Shown in pieces: positions 7,406 through 16,555 of a DNA stretch of 23,165 bases; positions within the stretch are counted from its first letter, which is position 1, and every line of letters begins with the position of its first letter. The position numbers and the translations under genes are program-made. The notes beneath the pieces are model-generated. The model did no database searches, was not told the DNA's origin, and was given only the letters and a program-made list of their open reading frames with translations. Origin of the DNA: a virus; the IMG/VR virus record IMGVR_UViG_3300024520_000512, positions 1 to 23,165 of that record. The stretch is one strand, 5' to 3'.

Positions 7406-9040
7406 TTAATCTTTTTGTGAAATTTGAACCAACCATATATCAGTAGTTGTATTAACATATTCTATTACTATTGTATTTAATGCTGCTGTGTCATACACAC
7501 CTCGTATATATGTACTCCATCCTGCGGGATATGTAGGAGCAAATGCACCATCCATATGAATAGTTATTACTTTTGTTCCGTTTGCAGGTAAATTGGTGTC
7601 ACTAAATACTGTTGCTCCTGTCATAGTGTATCTGAATGTTTCTGCTACACTCCAATCAATATTCTTTGTTCCTGTAACCGCTAAATCTTCACTTACTCTA
7701 TCGTTAATAGCTTTCACATTTTCAGTTGTAGCACTTACTAAACCACTATACAAAGTATTAACAGCGTTATCACCTGTATTTGTACCACTTGTATTACCTA
7801 CAACAACTTTCTCTGCATCGGTTACGTAATTATCATCTGCTCCAAGAACAGGCGCATAAGTAGTACTTGCAGTTGATGGTGATAAATAATCTGTATCTGC
7901 TACTAATGGCACTTGGTAATCTGTACCTGCTACAAAGTTAGCTGCTCGATAATCATTTGCGTAAGTTGTGTTTGCTGCGTTATTATCCGAATTATCTGTT
8001 CCAACGGGGTCAAAATCTACACCGCTTACTGGTATAACTTGGTCACCTGTATTTGTATTAGTTGTGTTTCCAACAACTACCTTTTCTGCATCTGTGAAAG
8101 CATTTGTATTAGCATTATTCTCATAAGCAATTTTAACTTCGGCATCAGTCATTGTACCACCAACCGCTTCATCTCGCACTTCTTGAATAGCTGCTTGTAC
8201 ATCTGTTGATGCTATACTTCCATTAGGTACAAAAACTATATCGCTAGCAGTTGTTGGTGTTACCGCTCCATCGGTAATTACTACGAAATAATTAGTAGGA
8301 TGTCCGCTAGGAAAATCAATGTCATACTCAGCTTGAGTGCCACCCCAATAAACTGGCGAAATATTACTATTAGTATCTACTTTAAATACTTGACTTTCTA
8401 TAAAATCATATAAAGCGTTTTGACTTGGAGCAACTCCTATAACTCCATCCCAACTAATAGAATATGCTGCATCACTTACACCACCACTACCACCCAAAGC
8501 AACGATAGCTTGTTTAACACGTTCAGCAGTCCATATACGCTCTGTTGTTGCTGTACCTGCTTCTGCTTCAACCTGACTAACTACATCAGGATTTGCTTCT
8601 TCTGTTGTTACGCCAACTTTAGCATTGTTAGTTGTTATGTCACTTGCTTGTTGTACAGTAATACCTACTTTAGCAGTATTCGCATTTATAATAGGGTCAT
8701 ATGTAGATGATAACATATCACCACCGCCAAGACCTGCTATATCGTCTTGAGTCATTAACTTATTAACTCCCGTAACAGGCGATAAAGTATCTGCATCTTT
8801 TAATACATCAGCATCATTATAAATAGTATCAGTATCAGTAAATACCGCATCACTAGGTACTGCTTTCTCAACTAATGGGTGTGCTATGTTAGTTTCTTTA
8901 GCAGTATTCAAATCAATAGCTGCTTGTTTCGCAACTAAGTCATCTGCTATGTCTACTAGGTTTGTTCCTACTCTTGTTGCTGTATTCGCTCCCGTAGTTG
9001 TTTCATCTCTGATTACTACTGCGTCTGTTTTTATACTCAT
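7406..9040 (-). CDS. Tail fibre protein with internal repeats
   Basis: This 544-aa protein is rich in Thr, Asn, Asp, Ala and Val, with low-complexity repeats typical of phage fibre shafts. The N-terminus (RDETTTGANTATRVG) is a familiar fibre start. AVPSDAVFTDTDT near residue 60 is another recurrent fibre motif. The block DAEKVVVGNT..TNTGD appears twice (about residues 313-333 and 405-424), and AKVGIT/AKVGVT is also duplicated near residues 120-145. The C-terminus is a beta-rich tip (GTKVITIHMDGAFAPTYPAGW...). It probably forms a trimeric fibre for host recognition. It starts 6 bases after the 57-aa gene. Confidence 0.7.
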   Translation of the reverse strand: MSIKTDAVVIRDETTTGANTATRVGTNLVDIADDLVAKQAAIDLNTAKETNIAHPLVEKAVPSDAVFTDTDTIYNDADVLKDADTLSPVTGVNKLMTQDDIAGLGGGDMLSSTYDPIINANTAKVGITVQQASDITTNNAKVGVTTEEANPDVVSQVEAEAGTATTERIWTAERVKQAIVALGGSGGVSDAAYSISWDGVIGVAPSQNALYDFIESQVFKVDTNSNISPVYWGGTQAEYDIDFPSGHPTNYFVVITDGAVTPTTASDIVFVPNGSIASTDVQAAIQEVRDEAVGGTMTDAEVKIAYENNANTNAFTDAEKVVVGNTTNTNTGDQVIPVSGVDFDPVGTDNSDNNAANTTYANDYRAANFVAGTDYQVPLVADTDYLSPSTASTTYAPVLGADDNYVTDAEKVVVGNTSGTNTGDNAVNTLYSGLVSATTENVKAINDRVSEDLAVTGTKNIDWSVAETFRYTMTGATVFSDTNLPANGTKVITIHMDGAFAPTYPAGWSTYIRGVYDTAALNTIVIEYVNTTTDIWLVQISQKD

Positions 9041-9046
9041 AATTCT

Positions 9047-9220
9047 TTAGTTGAATGTTGTGTCAAATGTTTCATCAAATATATCAAGTAACACCTCTTC
9101 TTTTGGTAATGCTACTGTTCTACCTATACCGTGTTTCCAATAGTAAGGTTGTTTGTCACACTTACATAAGTGTTCTGCTAAATATCTGTTTTTGCATAAG
9201 CAATAGAAACTCTTAGGCAT
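9047..9220 (-). CDS. Small Cys-rich protein (57 aa)
   Basis: A 57-aa frame begins MPKSFYCLCKNRYL and ends TFDTTFN. Its ATG overlaps the last 8 bases of the protease gene, and it ends 6 bases before the fibre gene, so it fills the gap exactly. Cysteines at 7, 9, 19 and 21, arranged CxC-x9-CxC, with His17, could bind a metal ion. The C-terminal half is acidic. I do not recognise it. Tight packing between two real genes and sensible codons support it as genuine. Its role is unknown. Confidence 0.6.
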   Translation of the reverse strand: MPKSFYCLCKNRYLAEHLCKCDKQPYYWKHGIGRTVALPKEEVLLDIFDETFDTTFN

Positions 9221-9824
9221 CTTTTAATATTTCTTTAATTTGTTCTAACCAACTTACTTCTTGTTCGGTTAGTTTATCTTCAAGTACTTCTTTATTCATC
9301 TCTAATTTATCACTAAAGAATCCTTCAATACTGAAACCTTTTACTCTCTTAGTTTTAACAAACTCTTCCCAAATCTCATCGTTGTTTACCTTGACAGAAA
9401 CCATCCACGCTCCAACTGGCATATGTAAACCATACTTTCTCGACTTGTCTTGTACATCATCTTCAATAATCCAAGATTCTACAACAGACAATCCCTCTAA
9501 CTCGCTTTCGTGTTCTAAGGTTGAGTTGTTTTGCTTACCTTTAGATAAGAATAGTTCAGAGGCTTTACGTACCGTATCATTTGAAAAGAAGATGTAATAC
9601 TCTTGTAAGCCATTGTTACGGTATATCTTCTTGTTAGGTATGAGTGCTGCACCCATTAAGATACGCTTCTCTTCATCTACCTTTGCTAATTCAAGTCTAC
9701 CTTGTTCTTTTAATGCGATGAAATCTTCTTCAATAGCAGGGTTCTCAACTATACTAATAGCCTCTATACCACTAAAGTCACTCTCTTCATCAATTACCAG
9801 TTCTATAACTTCTAAATCTTCCAT
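9213..9824 (-). CDS. Prohead serine protease, XkdF-like
   Basis: This 203-aa protein matches the XkdF-type phage protease pattern: an acidic N-terminus with SIVENPAIEEDFIAL, a core with MGAALIPNKKIYR, the likely catalytic His in STLEHE (H105), the ESWIIED strand (E116), GLHMPVGAWMVSVKV, and the likely nucleophile Ser in GFSIEG (S165). Such proteases cleave scaffold and capsid N-termini during maturation. The catalytic assignment is by analogy with the family. The ATG is the end of a TTGTTATTATATTATG copy. The scaffold gene is not next to it: about 6 kb of small and receptor-binding genes lie between. Confidence 0.75.
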   Translation of the reverse strand: MEDLEVIELVIDEESDFSGIEAISIVENPAIEEDFIALKEQGRLELAKVDEEKRILMGAALIPNKKIYRNNGLQEYYIFFSNDTVRKASELFLSKGKQNNSTLEHESELEGLSVVESWIIEDDVQDKSRKYGLHMPVGAWMVSVKVNNDEIWEEFVKTKRVKGFSIEGFFSDKLEMNKEVLEDKLTEQEVSWLEQIKEILKDA

Positions 9825-9837
9825 AATATAATAACAA
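9822..9837 (-). promoter_or_regulatory. Copy of the promoter/leader element ahead of the protease gene
   Basis: On the minus strand this reads TTGTTATTATATTATG, and the last three bases are the protease start codon. It sits in the 34-base gap after the tape measure gene. No terminator hairpin is seen in that gap, so tail transcripts may read through. Confidence 0.55.
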
Positions 9838-9858
9838 TTTATCTATTTTTTATTTTAC

Positions 9859-11793
9859 TTATCCGATAGTTACTTCGCCTTGAATTTGGTTATCGAATTG
9901 TTGTTGATTGGTTATCTCACTTGATACTACGTATGCTTTGATAGGTTGTTGTACTTGACCACCTATTGTTTGAGCAAGTTGATTCTGTCCTGTACTTCCT
10001 GCTAGGTTGAAATCAAATGTTCTTCCTTTATTAGCGGGTGCACCACCTATACTTGCTTGATTTGGCACTTTAACTGCTAATATTGCCTTAACGTTAGCTA
10101 ATCCTTTTGCGATAGCAACACCTGCTGCTATTTGTGCTCTAATTGGTGAATCTGGTGTGAGTTGCATTTGGCTCTCGTATGCTTTCTGTGCCGCATTGTA
10201 AGTAGATATAGTTGTAGAAGCTACTGCTAATCCTTTCCCTACCGCAGTGTGTTTACCTGCTAGTTGACTAGCAGAAGAAAGTATAGAGCCTATGTTCTCA
10301 AACATTTGCCTCTTGTTTTCAACTTCTAATCTATCAATTTCATTCCTTGCTAATTGAGCGTTTTTCTTAATAAGAGTTTGTTCGGCTTCAAGGTCTGCGT
10401 ACCCTTCATTTTCTTCTTTTCGTAGACCAATCAGGAATTCAACTCTAGCCAATTCCTCATTCATCTCCATATCAATAAGCGTTGATTGACCTTCAAAAGA
10501 GCCACCATTTTGCTCCGCAAAACTAGCCATATCAATTTCAGATTCAATCGCCCTTACATCTTCTGTATATTCTTTATATCTTTTCTTATAAGCCTCTATT
10601 CTAGCCTCGAAATCTTCATCAAAATATCCACCACCAAAAAACTCCTTCTTACCTTTACCTTTAGTACTGCTATCATCTTCCTCTATCTCAACAGTTTTAG
10701 CGATTATACCTAGATTAGCTTGTTTTAATCTATTTATTTCTTTTTGTATCGCTATGGTTTTATTTAGGTTTATTATACCTACATCTTCTAGTTTTCTGGT
10801 TTCTTGTGCTTTAGTTATTTCGCCATCAGTAAATTCTTTTTTTATGTCATCAATAGATTTTATCCTTTTATCAACAACTAATCTTTCTTCTAAAAGTTTT
10901 GTTTTCTGCTTCTCTATTGCTACCAAGTTACCTGCTATCAATATTCTATCGGACTGTAAAATGTTTGCGTCTTTTAAATACTTAGCCTCTTTAGAACCTA
11001 TCTTTTGTAGCCTATCTGCTAATTCAGTTAAAGCAGCTTCATATTTCTCTGATTCTTGTATGCCACTTGTAAATATCCCAGAAAACAACTCTGCTATTTG
11101 GCTTGAGTTTATTAAACCTGTTATCTGCTCTAATTGTATTTTTCTAAGCCTTATATTTTCCTCTAATGCCTCGTTTTGTTCTTTTATCTTATCTGTTAAT
11201 TCTTCGGTGCTATCTTTTGCTCCTTCATTAGCCATAGACCATTTCTCAAGCAAAGCTATCGCTCCTTGAAAAAGCAATAGAATACCAAGAGGTCCTGCCA
11301 TTGCAGAACCAATAGCTTTTAAACCTGCACCTAAACCACCTGCTGCTTTTGTGGTGTAAACCATATTAGACGCTAATTGCGACAAGTTATTCGCAACACC
11401 TCTAATTCCGTAGTTGGAATCCGAAATAACCCTACCCATTTCTAAAACAGAAGCAGACGCACTACCTGTTGCAGCAGACACACCAGTTAAACCTGTACTA
11501 CTACTCCCTATAAGAGCTTGTTGCTTTGTGTTTAAAGATGTTATTGAATTACCTAGTTCATTATATCTCTGACTACCTATTGCAACACCATTCTGTAATT
11601 GCGTTAACTTATTTATTTGAGCATTAAATTGATTAGTTGACATAGATAGAGTTCCATTTAACTCTAACAGTTCTTTATCAAGATTATCTACACTAACACC
11701 CGTTTTTATAAGTTGACCGTTAACGCCACGAATAACTGCGGTAGCGTTATCATTAATTGTTATTGTATAAACTAAGTTTTTATTTCCTGCCAT
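9859..11793 (-). CDS. Tail tape measure protein
   Basis: This 644-aa protein has the usual layout: a beta N-terminus (residues 1-30), a long helical region rich in Gln/Leu/Asn, a hydrophobic Gly/Ala stretch at about 152-182 (GLKAIGSAMAGPLGILLLFQ), then long charged coiled coil (about 185-500), and a low-complexity C-terminus with an Ala-rich helix (AAGVAIAKGLANVKAILAVK). It sets tail length and is ejected with the DNA. 644 residues is short for a siphovirus. At the usual rough rule of 0.15 nm per residue it predicts a tail near 100 nm. The ATG overlaps the stop of the 46-aa gene (TAATG). Confidence 0.85.
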   Translation of the reverse strand: MAGNKNLVYTITINDNATAVIRGVNGQLIKTGVSVDNLDKELLELNGTLSMSTNQFNAQINKLTQLQNGVAIGSQRYNELGNSITSLNTKQQALIGSSSTGLTGVSAATGSASASVLEMGRVISDSNYGIRGVANNLSQLASNMVYTTKAAGGLGAGLKAIGSAMAGPLGILLLFQGAIALLEKWSMANEGAKDSTEELTDKIKEQNEALEENIRLRKIQLEQITGLINSSQIAELFSGIFTSGIQESEKYEAALTELADRLQKIGSKEAKYLKDANILQSDRILIAGNLVAIEKQKTKLLEERLVVDKRIKSIDDIKKEFTDGEITKAQETRKLEDVGIINLNKTIAIQKEINRLKQANLGIIAKTVEIEEDDSSTKGKGKKEFFGGGYFDEDFEARIEAYKKRYKEYTEDVRAIESEIDMASFAEQNGGSFEGQSTLIDMEMNEELARVEFLIGLRKEENEGYADLEAEQTLIKKNAQLARNEIDRLEVENKRQMFENIGSILSSASQLAGKHTAVGKGLAVASTTISTYNAAQKAYESQMQLTPDSPIRAQIAAGVAIAKGLANVKAILAVKVPNQASIGGAPANKGRTFDFNLAGSTGQNQLAQTIGGQVQQPIKAYVVSSEITNQQQFDNQIQGEVTIG

Positions 11794-11933
11794 TATCTAC
11801 GTTTTAATCTATCCTTTAAATCCTTTAAACCCATTGGTGTTTTATACTTACCTTTGGCTATCTGTATATCTTCATCAGCACCATAGAAATCATCCATTGC
11901 CAATACCTCTAATATCATCTTTAAGTTTATCAT
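11793..11933 (-). CDS. Small 46-aa protein immediately before the tape measure gene
   Basis: A 46-aa frame begins MINLKMILEVLAMDDFYGAD and ends in a basic tail, LKDLKDRLKRR. It starts 1 base after the stop of the fibre gene (11935) and its stop overlaps the tape measure ATG as TAATG, so it fills the gap and is probably translationally coupled. Codon choice resembles its neighbours. The family is unknown. The slot before the tape measure is where chaperones usually sit, but the chaperone candidate here is at 20.5 kb, so no role is assigned. Confidence 0.6.
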   Translation of the reverse strand: MINLKMILEVLAMDDFYGADEDIQIAKGKYKTPMGLKDLKDRLKRR

Positions 11934-11934
11934 A

Positions 11935-13251
11935 TTATCTCTCTGTTATATTCCAAGCTGAATCAAGTTCTAATGTACAATCACCTGCTCCTGTAACATT
12001 AGCTACTTGCCAAAACATATATTCGTTTTGATTTAAACTAACTGATGTTTGACCACTAAAATAGGCTACATCTCTACCGCCTTGAAGATTATTTATAACT
12101 CTAATCTGTGTGTATTCTACAGAAGGTGAACCACCATCGCTTTTTAATAGAAACAATTCGTAATCACTATTCTGTACTCCTTCTAAAATAAAGTCAAAAT
12201 TAACCATATATTCACGAGGGTTTACTCCGATGTGTCTTAATCTTCCGTTCGAAGGACTGTCAAAATGTTGTAGGTCTTTTGGTGTAAAAGTTCCGTTTAA
12301 ATCTACTGCTACACCTTGTGTTACTATAGTTGTTTGAACCTCTGAAGTATTATTCAATCCCCCACCAACAAAGGTATTCTTGATACCTATATTATTATCC
12401 CAGTCGCAAGCTAAATCAGATGCCTCTAAGTTACTAAATATATTTGTGTCATTAGGATTAAATGCTCCGTCTCTAGTAAAGATAGCTCCTTTCAATTGTA
12501 CCGTACTAGGGTTCGGAAAGTTCACTTCTTGAAAGTCAGAAAATGGTGCAAGTGTTGGCAAGTCGCAATTTATGTCTGTTAAAAATCTTGAGTTCATTTG
12601 AAACAAAGTCCCCGTTTTAAATAAGGGTTCTGTCATAGTTCCCGCCAAACTTCTAACGATTGAAGTTGTAATTCTAAAACCACCACGCCAAAGACCGTGT
12701 AAAGTTAAACTTGGTGAACCACCAAATCTACCTGTTCCGCTTTCTAGTCCTTGTCTATAATCATAAATATCACCTAAAGAAGTACAATCGTTGTAATTGA
12801 TTCTTTGAAACTCAAAAGCGTTAAAACCCGTTGCGTCGTACAATTCATATACTTTAGAACCTGCACCCGTAACAGAAACAAAATAATCAGCCCCTAGAAG
12901 GTTTCCCGACCCTATTGCGATGCTTTCAGATACGAACATAGTATAACTGTTCTCTGAAGAAATTAAACCGCTTATATCGAATGATAAGCCGATTATTGTC
13001 ATTCCCGTAGGTGGCACTGTAATTTGAGTAGTACCCATATCAATGATGCCATCTAAGAAGTATTGTTTCGTAGAGTCTATAGTGCCTCCTAAAGTTGTAG
13101 CTACATTATCTTGAGTAACTACAATACGGTTTTGTAAAAATTCACTGTACAGTTCTGTGAAATTGTCATTAGTTTTTATAAAAGCATCTCTTAGAGCATC
13201 CCCTGTTCCATCGTTTGCTGTTGAGCCTATACCTATTATCTGTTGTGCCAT
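11935..13251 (-). CDS. Tail fibre-like protein with a GTANDGTGD N-terminus
   Basis: This 438-aa protein begins MAQQIIGIGSTANDGTGDAL and continues RDAFIKTNDNFTELYSE, a motif seen at the N-terminus of many phage fibre and baseplate-attached proteins. The remainder is beta-rich, with Gly/Asn-rich rungs (about residues 70-300) suggesting a beta-helix or beta-solenoid, and a C-terminal domain ending ECTLELDSAWNITER-like (GDCTLELDSAWNITER). It starts 1 base after the stop of the 731-aa gene. It probably forms part of the tail tip or a side fibre. Confidence 0.65.
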   Translation of the reverse strand: MAQQIIGIGSTANDGTGDALRDAFIKTNDNFTELYSEFLQNRIVVTQDNVATTLGGTIDSTKQYFLDGIIDMGTTQITVPPTGMTIIGLSFDISGLISSENSYTMFVSESIAIGSGNLLGADYFVSVTGAGSKVYELYDATGFNAFEFQRINYNDCTSLGDIYDYRQGLESGTGRFGGSPSLTLHGLWRGGFRITTSIVRSLAGTMTEPLFKTGTLFQMNSRFLTDINCDLPTLAPFSDFQEVNFPNPSTVQLKGAIFTRDGAFNPNDTNIFSNLEASDLACDWDNNIGIKNTFVGGGLNNTSEVQTTIVTQGVAVDLNGTFTPKDLQHFDSPSNGRLRHIGVNPREYMVNFDFILEGVQNSDYELFLLKSDGGSPSVEYTQIRVINNLQGGRDVAYFSGQTSVSLNQNEYMFWQVANVTGAGDCTLELDSAWNITER

Positions 13252-13252
13252 T

Positions 13253-15448
13253 TTATATTGTTTTATCTACTGTTATTAATGTTGAATCTACTGTGAATCC
13301 ATCGTTATCTACTGTGAATCCGTTATATCTTACGAGTTTTCTATACGTTACTAATTCTAAACTTGCATCGCCTGTTGTTATGTTAATATCTATTTTATTT
13401 ATCCTATACTTCTTTCTGTTAACTACTACTACATCATTTAGTTTTATTGTGTTTGCTATTGATATTGGTAGGTTAGCTTTGTAAGTAGTTATCCTTGACT
13501 TCTCATCGTATATTGCTAATATAGTGTTCTTCCAATACATATTAAACAAGCTAGTTTCATTACTACCTAAACTTGTGTAAAACTCATCTTCTTCACTACC
13601 AAAATGTAGAGATTGACCAAGAGTAGTGCTAGTGCTTAATGAATTTGATGGTCTGAAATAATATGATATAGGGATATTAGCTTGTCCTGTTGTTGGGTCG
13701 AAACCCATTTGAACAGTTAAAGGAATAACATCTACATCTACGTTTTCCGTATAGTGTAATATAGGTTTTGTTAGTGTTGCTTTTTGGTCATCAGTAACAC
13801 ACCATCCCCAACAGAAATTCTGTAATAAAGTAGGATTACTCTGGTCTGTCATTCTCTCATACTGCATCTTCTCAAACTTAGGAGCAACTTCATATTTTCC
13901 ACCATCAAAAGCTAGTAAAGCTGATAATTCGGGGTCATTGTTTGTGTTATCTATTCTTTCATTACCAAATTCATCTCTTGATAACTCATTAGAGTTTATT
14001 GTAGCGAATGTCTTGGGTTCTTCAAACATAAAGTCTATTTGAGAATATAACTTATTTCTAGAAACAGTCGATTCTTCATTCTTGGTAAACCTAGTTATAT
14101 CAACAGTACTACCTTTTCTATAATAGTCATCTAATGTATCTACTACTATATTATCATCATCATTCACATAAGCAGTTAGATTAAACATCTTAAATAAGCC
14201 TGTTAAGAAGTCTATAACCTTTATCTTAGGCATATTCTTTCTTATATTAAACACACCATCTGTTACTGCGTCTATGAATGAATAATTAGAAGTGCTTTGT
14301 AGTCCATTACTAAAAAGTTCAAGTTTTGCACTTAATGTTATAGAATTAGATTCGACACCTGTAATCTCAAAGTTTAAGTCATATGTATAAATACCTCCAC
14401 CTCTAAATAGTAATGGTATCTCAAATGTATTAGTTCCTTTTGCGGTTGACGTGTAAATTGTCTTGCTATCTTTATTATTAGTAACATTTAACTCGTAATC
14501 ATCATTTACATCATCAATATTAACAGTAAGTAATAGTCTATAAAACACGCTAGACGTTGTGGTTATTGGTCTTTCATCATTACCATTATCAAGTGTAAAT
14601 TCAGAGAAATCAGTACCAACCGTTCTTTCTTCACCATATAAACCCTTGTCATTATTAAGCCATATATATAGCTTATTAAACGCATCAGTAGTAAAGAAGT
14701 CGCTTACAAACGATATACCGTACTTTTCCTCTATTGCTTGCATTAGTATTGGTAACTTCAAAGATGGTCTTAAATCCTTCCAATTTACACCGTGTGGCGT
14801 GTCATCAGGGTACGCAACACCTCCATTAAAGTTTACATTCCTAGATTCAGAATCTCCTTCTAATGGACTTATACCTGTTACATCATCGTCATAGTAATAA
14901 TGGCTATTTGTAGATATGAACGGTATTATTAAGTCGCTATTCTCAACAGGCACATCATTCGCTACTATATTTTCACCTATTAAACTGTAACCATAATTAA
15001 AACCATCAAATACATTTTGAGCATTATATTCTATATTAAACTTACTTAAAATAGAAGTGTCCATATCTTCTAGTAAATCATCACTCAATAACGTCTTGAA
15101 GTCTATGGTTTTACTATAAAATACTAACTTATAATTAACAGGTCTATTATTTTTAAGTGACGAGTTTAATAAAGTAACTCTACCATTTTTATAGACCATT
15201 CCGTTTACTTTAATGACAGCAGAAATCTTAAACCTAGCATCAAAGCCATTAACAATATCATTATTGTAGTAATGCTTGAATATCTTGTTATTATTCTTAG
15301 AAGCAGGTACAGTAAACTCCCTAGAGTAAGGAACAAATATCTTAGCAATATCCCTTACGTCTTGTACCGAATCGACAATATTAATATCCTCAAAATCGAA
15401 TAAGTCAACTCTCTGATTGTTTATAAATACTTCTACGTTCCTTCTCAT
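13253..15448 (-). CDS. Tail/baseplate protein (731 aa)
   Basis: This is a 731-aa protein beginning MRRNVEVFINNQRVDLFDFE. The early segment RDIAKIFVPYSREFTVPASK, followed by NNKIFKHYYN, is a pattern I associate with large tail or baseplate proteins of Bacteroidota phages. The body alternates beta strands and Asn/Asp-rich loops. The extreme C-terminus repeats a short unit (NGFTVDNDGFTVDSTLITVD), visible in DNA at about 13262-13325. It overlaps the 366-aa gene by one base (15448). It is likely a tail-tip hub or distal-tail component, but the exact role is not resolvable by eye. Confidence 0.6.
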   Translation of the reverse strand: MRRNVEVFINNQRVDLFDFEDINIVDSVQDVRDIAKIFVPYSREFTVPASKNNNKIFKHYYNNDIVNGFDARFKISAVIKVNGMVYKNGRVTLLNSSLKNNRPVNYKLVFYSKTIDFKTLLSDDLLEDMDTSILSKFNIEYNAQNVFDGFNYGYSLIGENIVANDVPVENSDLIIPFISTNSHYYYDDDVTGISPLEGDSESRNVNFNGGVAYPDDTPHGVNWKDLRPSLKLPILMQAIEEKYGISFVSDFFTTDAFNKLYIWLNNDKGLYGEERTVGTDFSEFTLDNGNDERPITTTSSVFYRLLLTVNIDDVNDDYELNVTNNKDSKTIYTSTAKGTNTFEIPLLFRGGGIYTYDLNFEITGVESNSITLSAKLELFSNGLQSTSNYSFIDAVTDGVFNIRKNMPKIKVIDFLTGLFKMFNLTAYVNDDDNIVVDTLDDYYRKGSTVDITRFTKNEESTVSRNKLYSQIDFMFEEPKTFATINSNELSRDEFGNERIDNTNNDPELSALLAFDGGKYEVAPKFEKMQYERMTDQSNPTLLQNFCWGWCVTDDQKATLTKPILHYTENVDVDVIPLTVQMGFDPTTGQANIPISYYFRPSNSLSTSTTLGQSLHFGSEEDEFYTSLGSNETSLFNMYWKNTILAIYDEKSRITTYKANLPISIANTIKLNDVVVVNRKKYRINKIDINITTGDASLELVTYRKLVRYNGFTVDNDGFTVDSTLITVDKTI

Positions 15449-16548
15449 TAAAATACGTTGTTTATCTTGTCAAAAGCAAACTCAAACTCTATCTTATAAT
15501 CAATTAACTTGTCGTTAACTTGCGTCTTAAATGACAACTCTTTAGATTTAATGTTTACTGGTAATATCTTATCATTGTAATATATCCAAATCTTTTCGCT
15601 AAGTAAAACTTGTCTAAACACCTCATTTATATCTTCTGTATAGAAACCGCTATTTAAAGATATAGATTCTCTACCTATTACATTATAATTTCTGTATTGG
15701 TGTTCTGATATGTCATATCCTGTGCTAGAGCCTGTAAACCCTCTGTAATTCTCATTCTCTACACTCATAGATACATCACTACGCTTAAACATCCAAACAC
15801 TTTGTAATGCACCAAACTTATTAATAAACGTTATTCTATAAGGTTCGTGTTTACATTCCGACCTTCTTTCTATTTTAATAGTCTTTGTAGATGCGTCATC
15901 ATAAGTTATTCTTATAGCATCTGCGTTATCAGCATCATCACTAAAGATAAAGTTGTTTAAGTTTTCAAATAAGTAATTATTTTCGTCTTGAAATATATAA
16001 TTAGTAACAGTATAACCTATATATCTTATTACATCGGTGCTATTTGTTGTAGATGTAAAATATTCTGTTGTGCCTATTGGACTTCCTTGATACATTAAAT
16101 CTATATAATCTAGGTTATCTTGTTGAACAGGAATATAAAAAGAGTTATTATCTAAGATTACTACCTTATCGTTTGATTGAAGTAATTTATCTGATAACTG
16201 TGGGTTTACTTCATCTTCAAAGTAACCATACCCATCAAAAGCAACTGTTTGAACAACAGGAGATGGTGTTGTAGCAACATTATTTATAGTTTCTGTTACT
16301 TGGTAATTTACCCAAGCCACTTGAGATGCGTTAACACCATTGTAAGTAACATCGAGATAATCAGAGATTAGTTGACTTATCTCAAAAGAAACATATCCAT
16401 TATAGACACTACCTTCTAACGAATACGTTATACTATCCATTGTAGCTACTTGTGTTCCTGTGTAAATATATAAATCTAAAACAGCACTTGTAATATTAGC
16501 TGTTGATATATTTATAAAATACGGACTTCTTATGTTTATTTTACTCAT
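15448..16548 (-). CDS. Tail protein, distal-tail-like (366 aa)
   Basis: This 366-aa protein begins MSKINIRSPYFINISTANIT and is strongly beta. It has an early Ig-like segment (AVLDLYIYTGTQVATMDSIT), a region with two similar strands (NYIFQDENNYLFENLNNFIF), and a C-terminal half with CKHEPYRITFINKFGALQSV, the sort of distal-tail or tail-tip fold seen in this phage group. It sits between the beta-helix spike and the 731-aa protein and overlaps the latter by one base. A role in attaching the spike or closing the tail tip is inferred from position. Confidence 0.55.
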   Translation of the reverse strand: MSKINIRSPYFINISTANITSAVLDLYIYTGTQVATMDSITYSLEGSVYNGYVSFEISQLISDYLDVTYNGVNASQVAWVNYQVTETINNVATTPSPVVQTVAFDGYGYFEDEVNPQLSDKLLQSNDKVVILDNNSFYIPVQQDNLDYIDLMYQGSPIGTTEYFTSTTNSTDVIRYIGYTVTNYIFQDENNYLFENLNNFIFSDDADNADAIRITYDDASTKTIKIERRSECKHEPYRITFINKFGALQSVWMFKRSDVSMSVENENYRGFTGSSTGYDISEHQYRNYNVIGRESISLNSGFYTEDINEVFRQVLLSEKIWIYYNDKILPVNIKSKELSFKTQVNDKLIDYKIEFEFAFDKINNVF

Positions 16549-16555
16549 TTTAATA

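Noticed and set aside
10754-11269. 171-aa plus-strand frame opposite the tape measure
   Set aside because: Antisense shadow of a well-supported coiled-coil gene; Ser/Leu/Phe-rich composition typical of a reverse frame.
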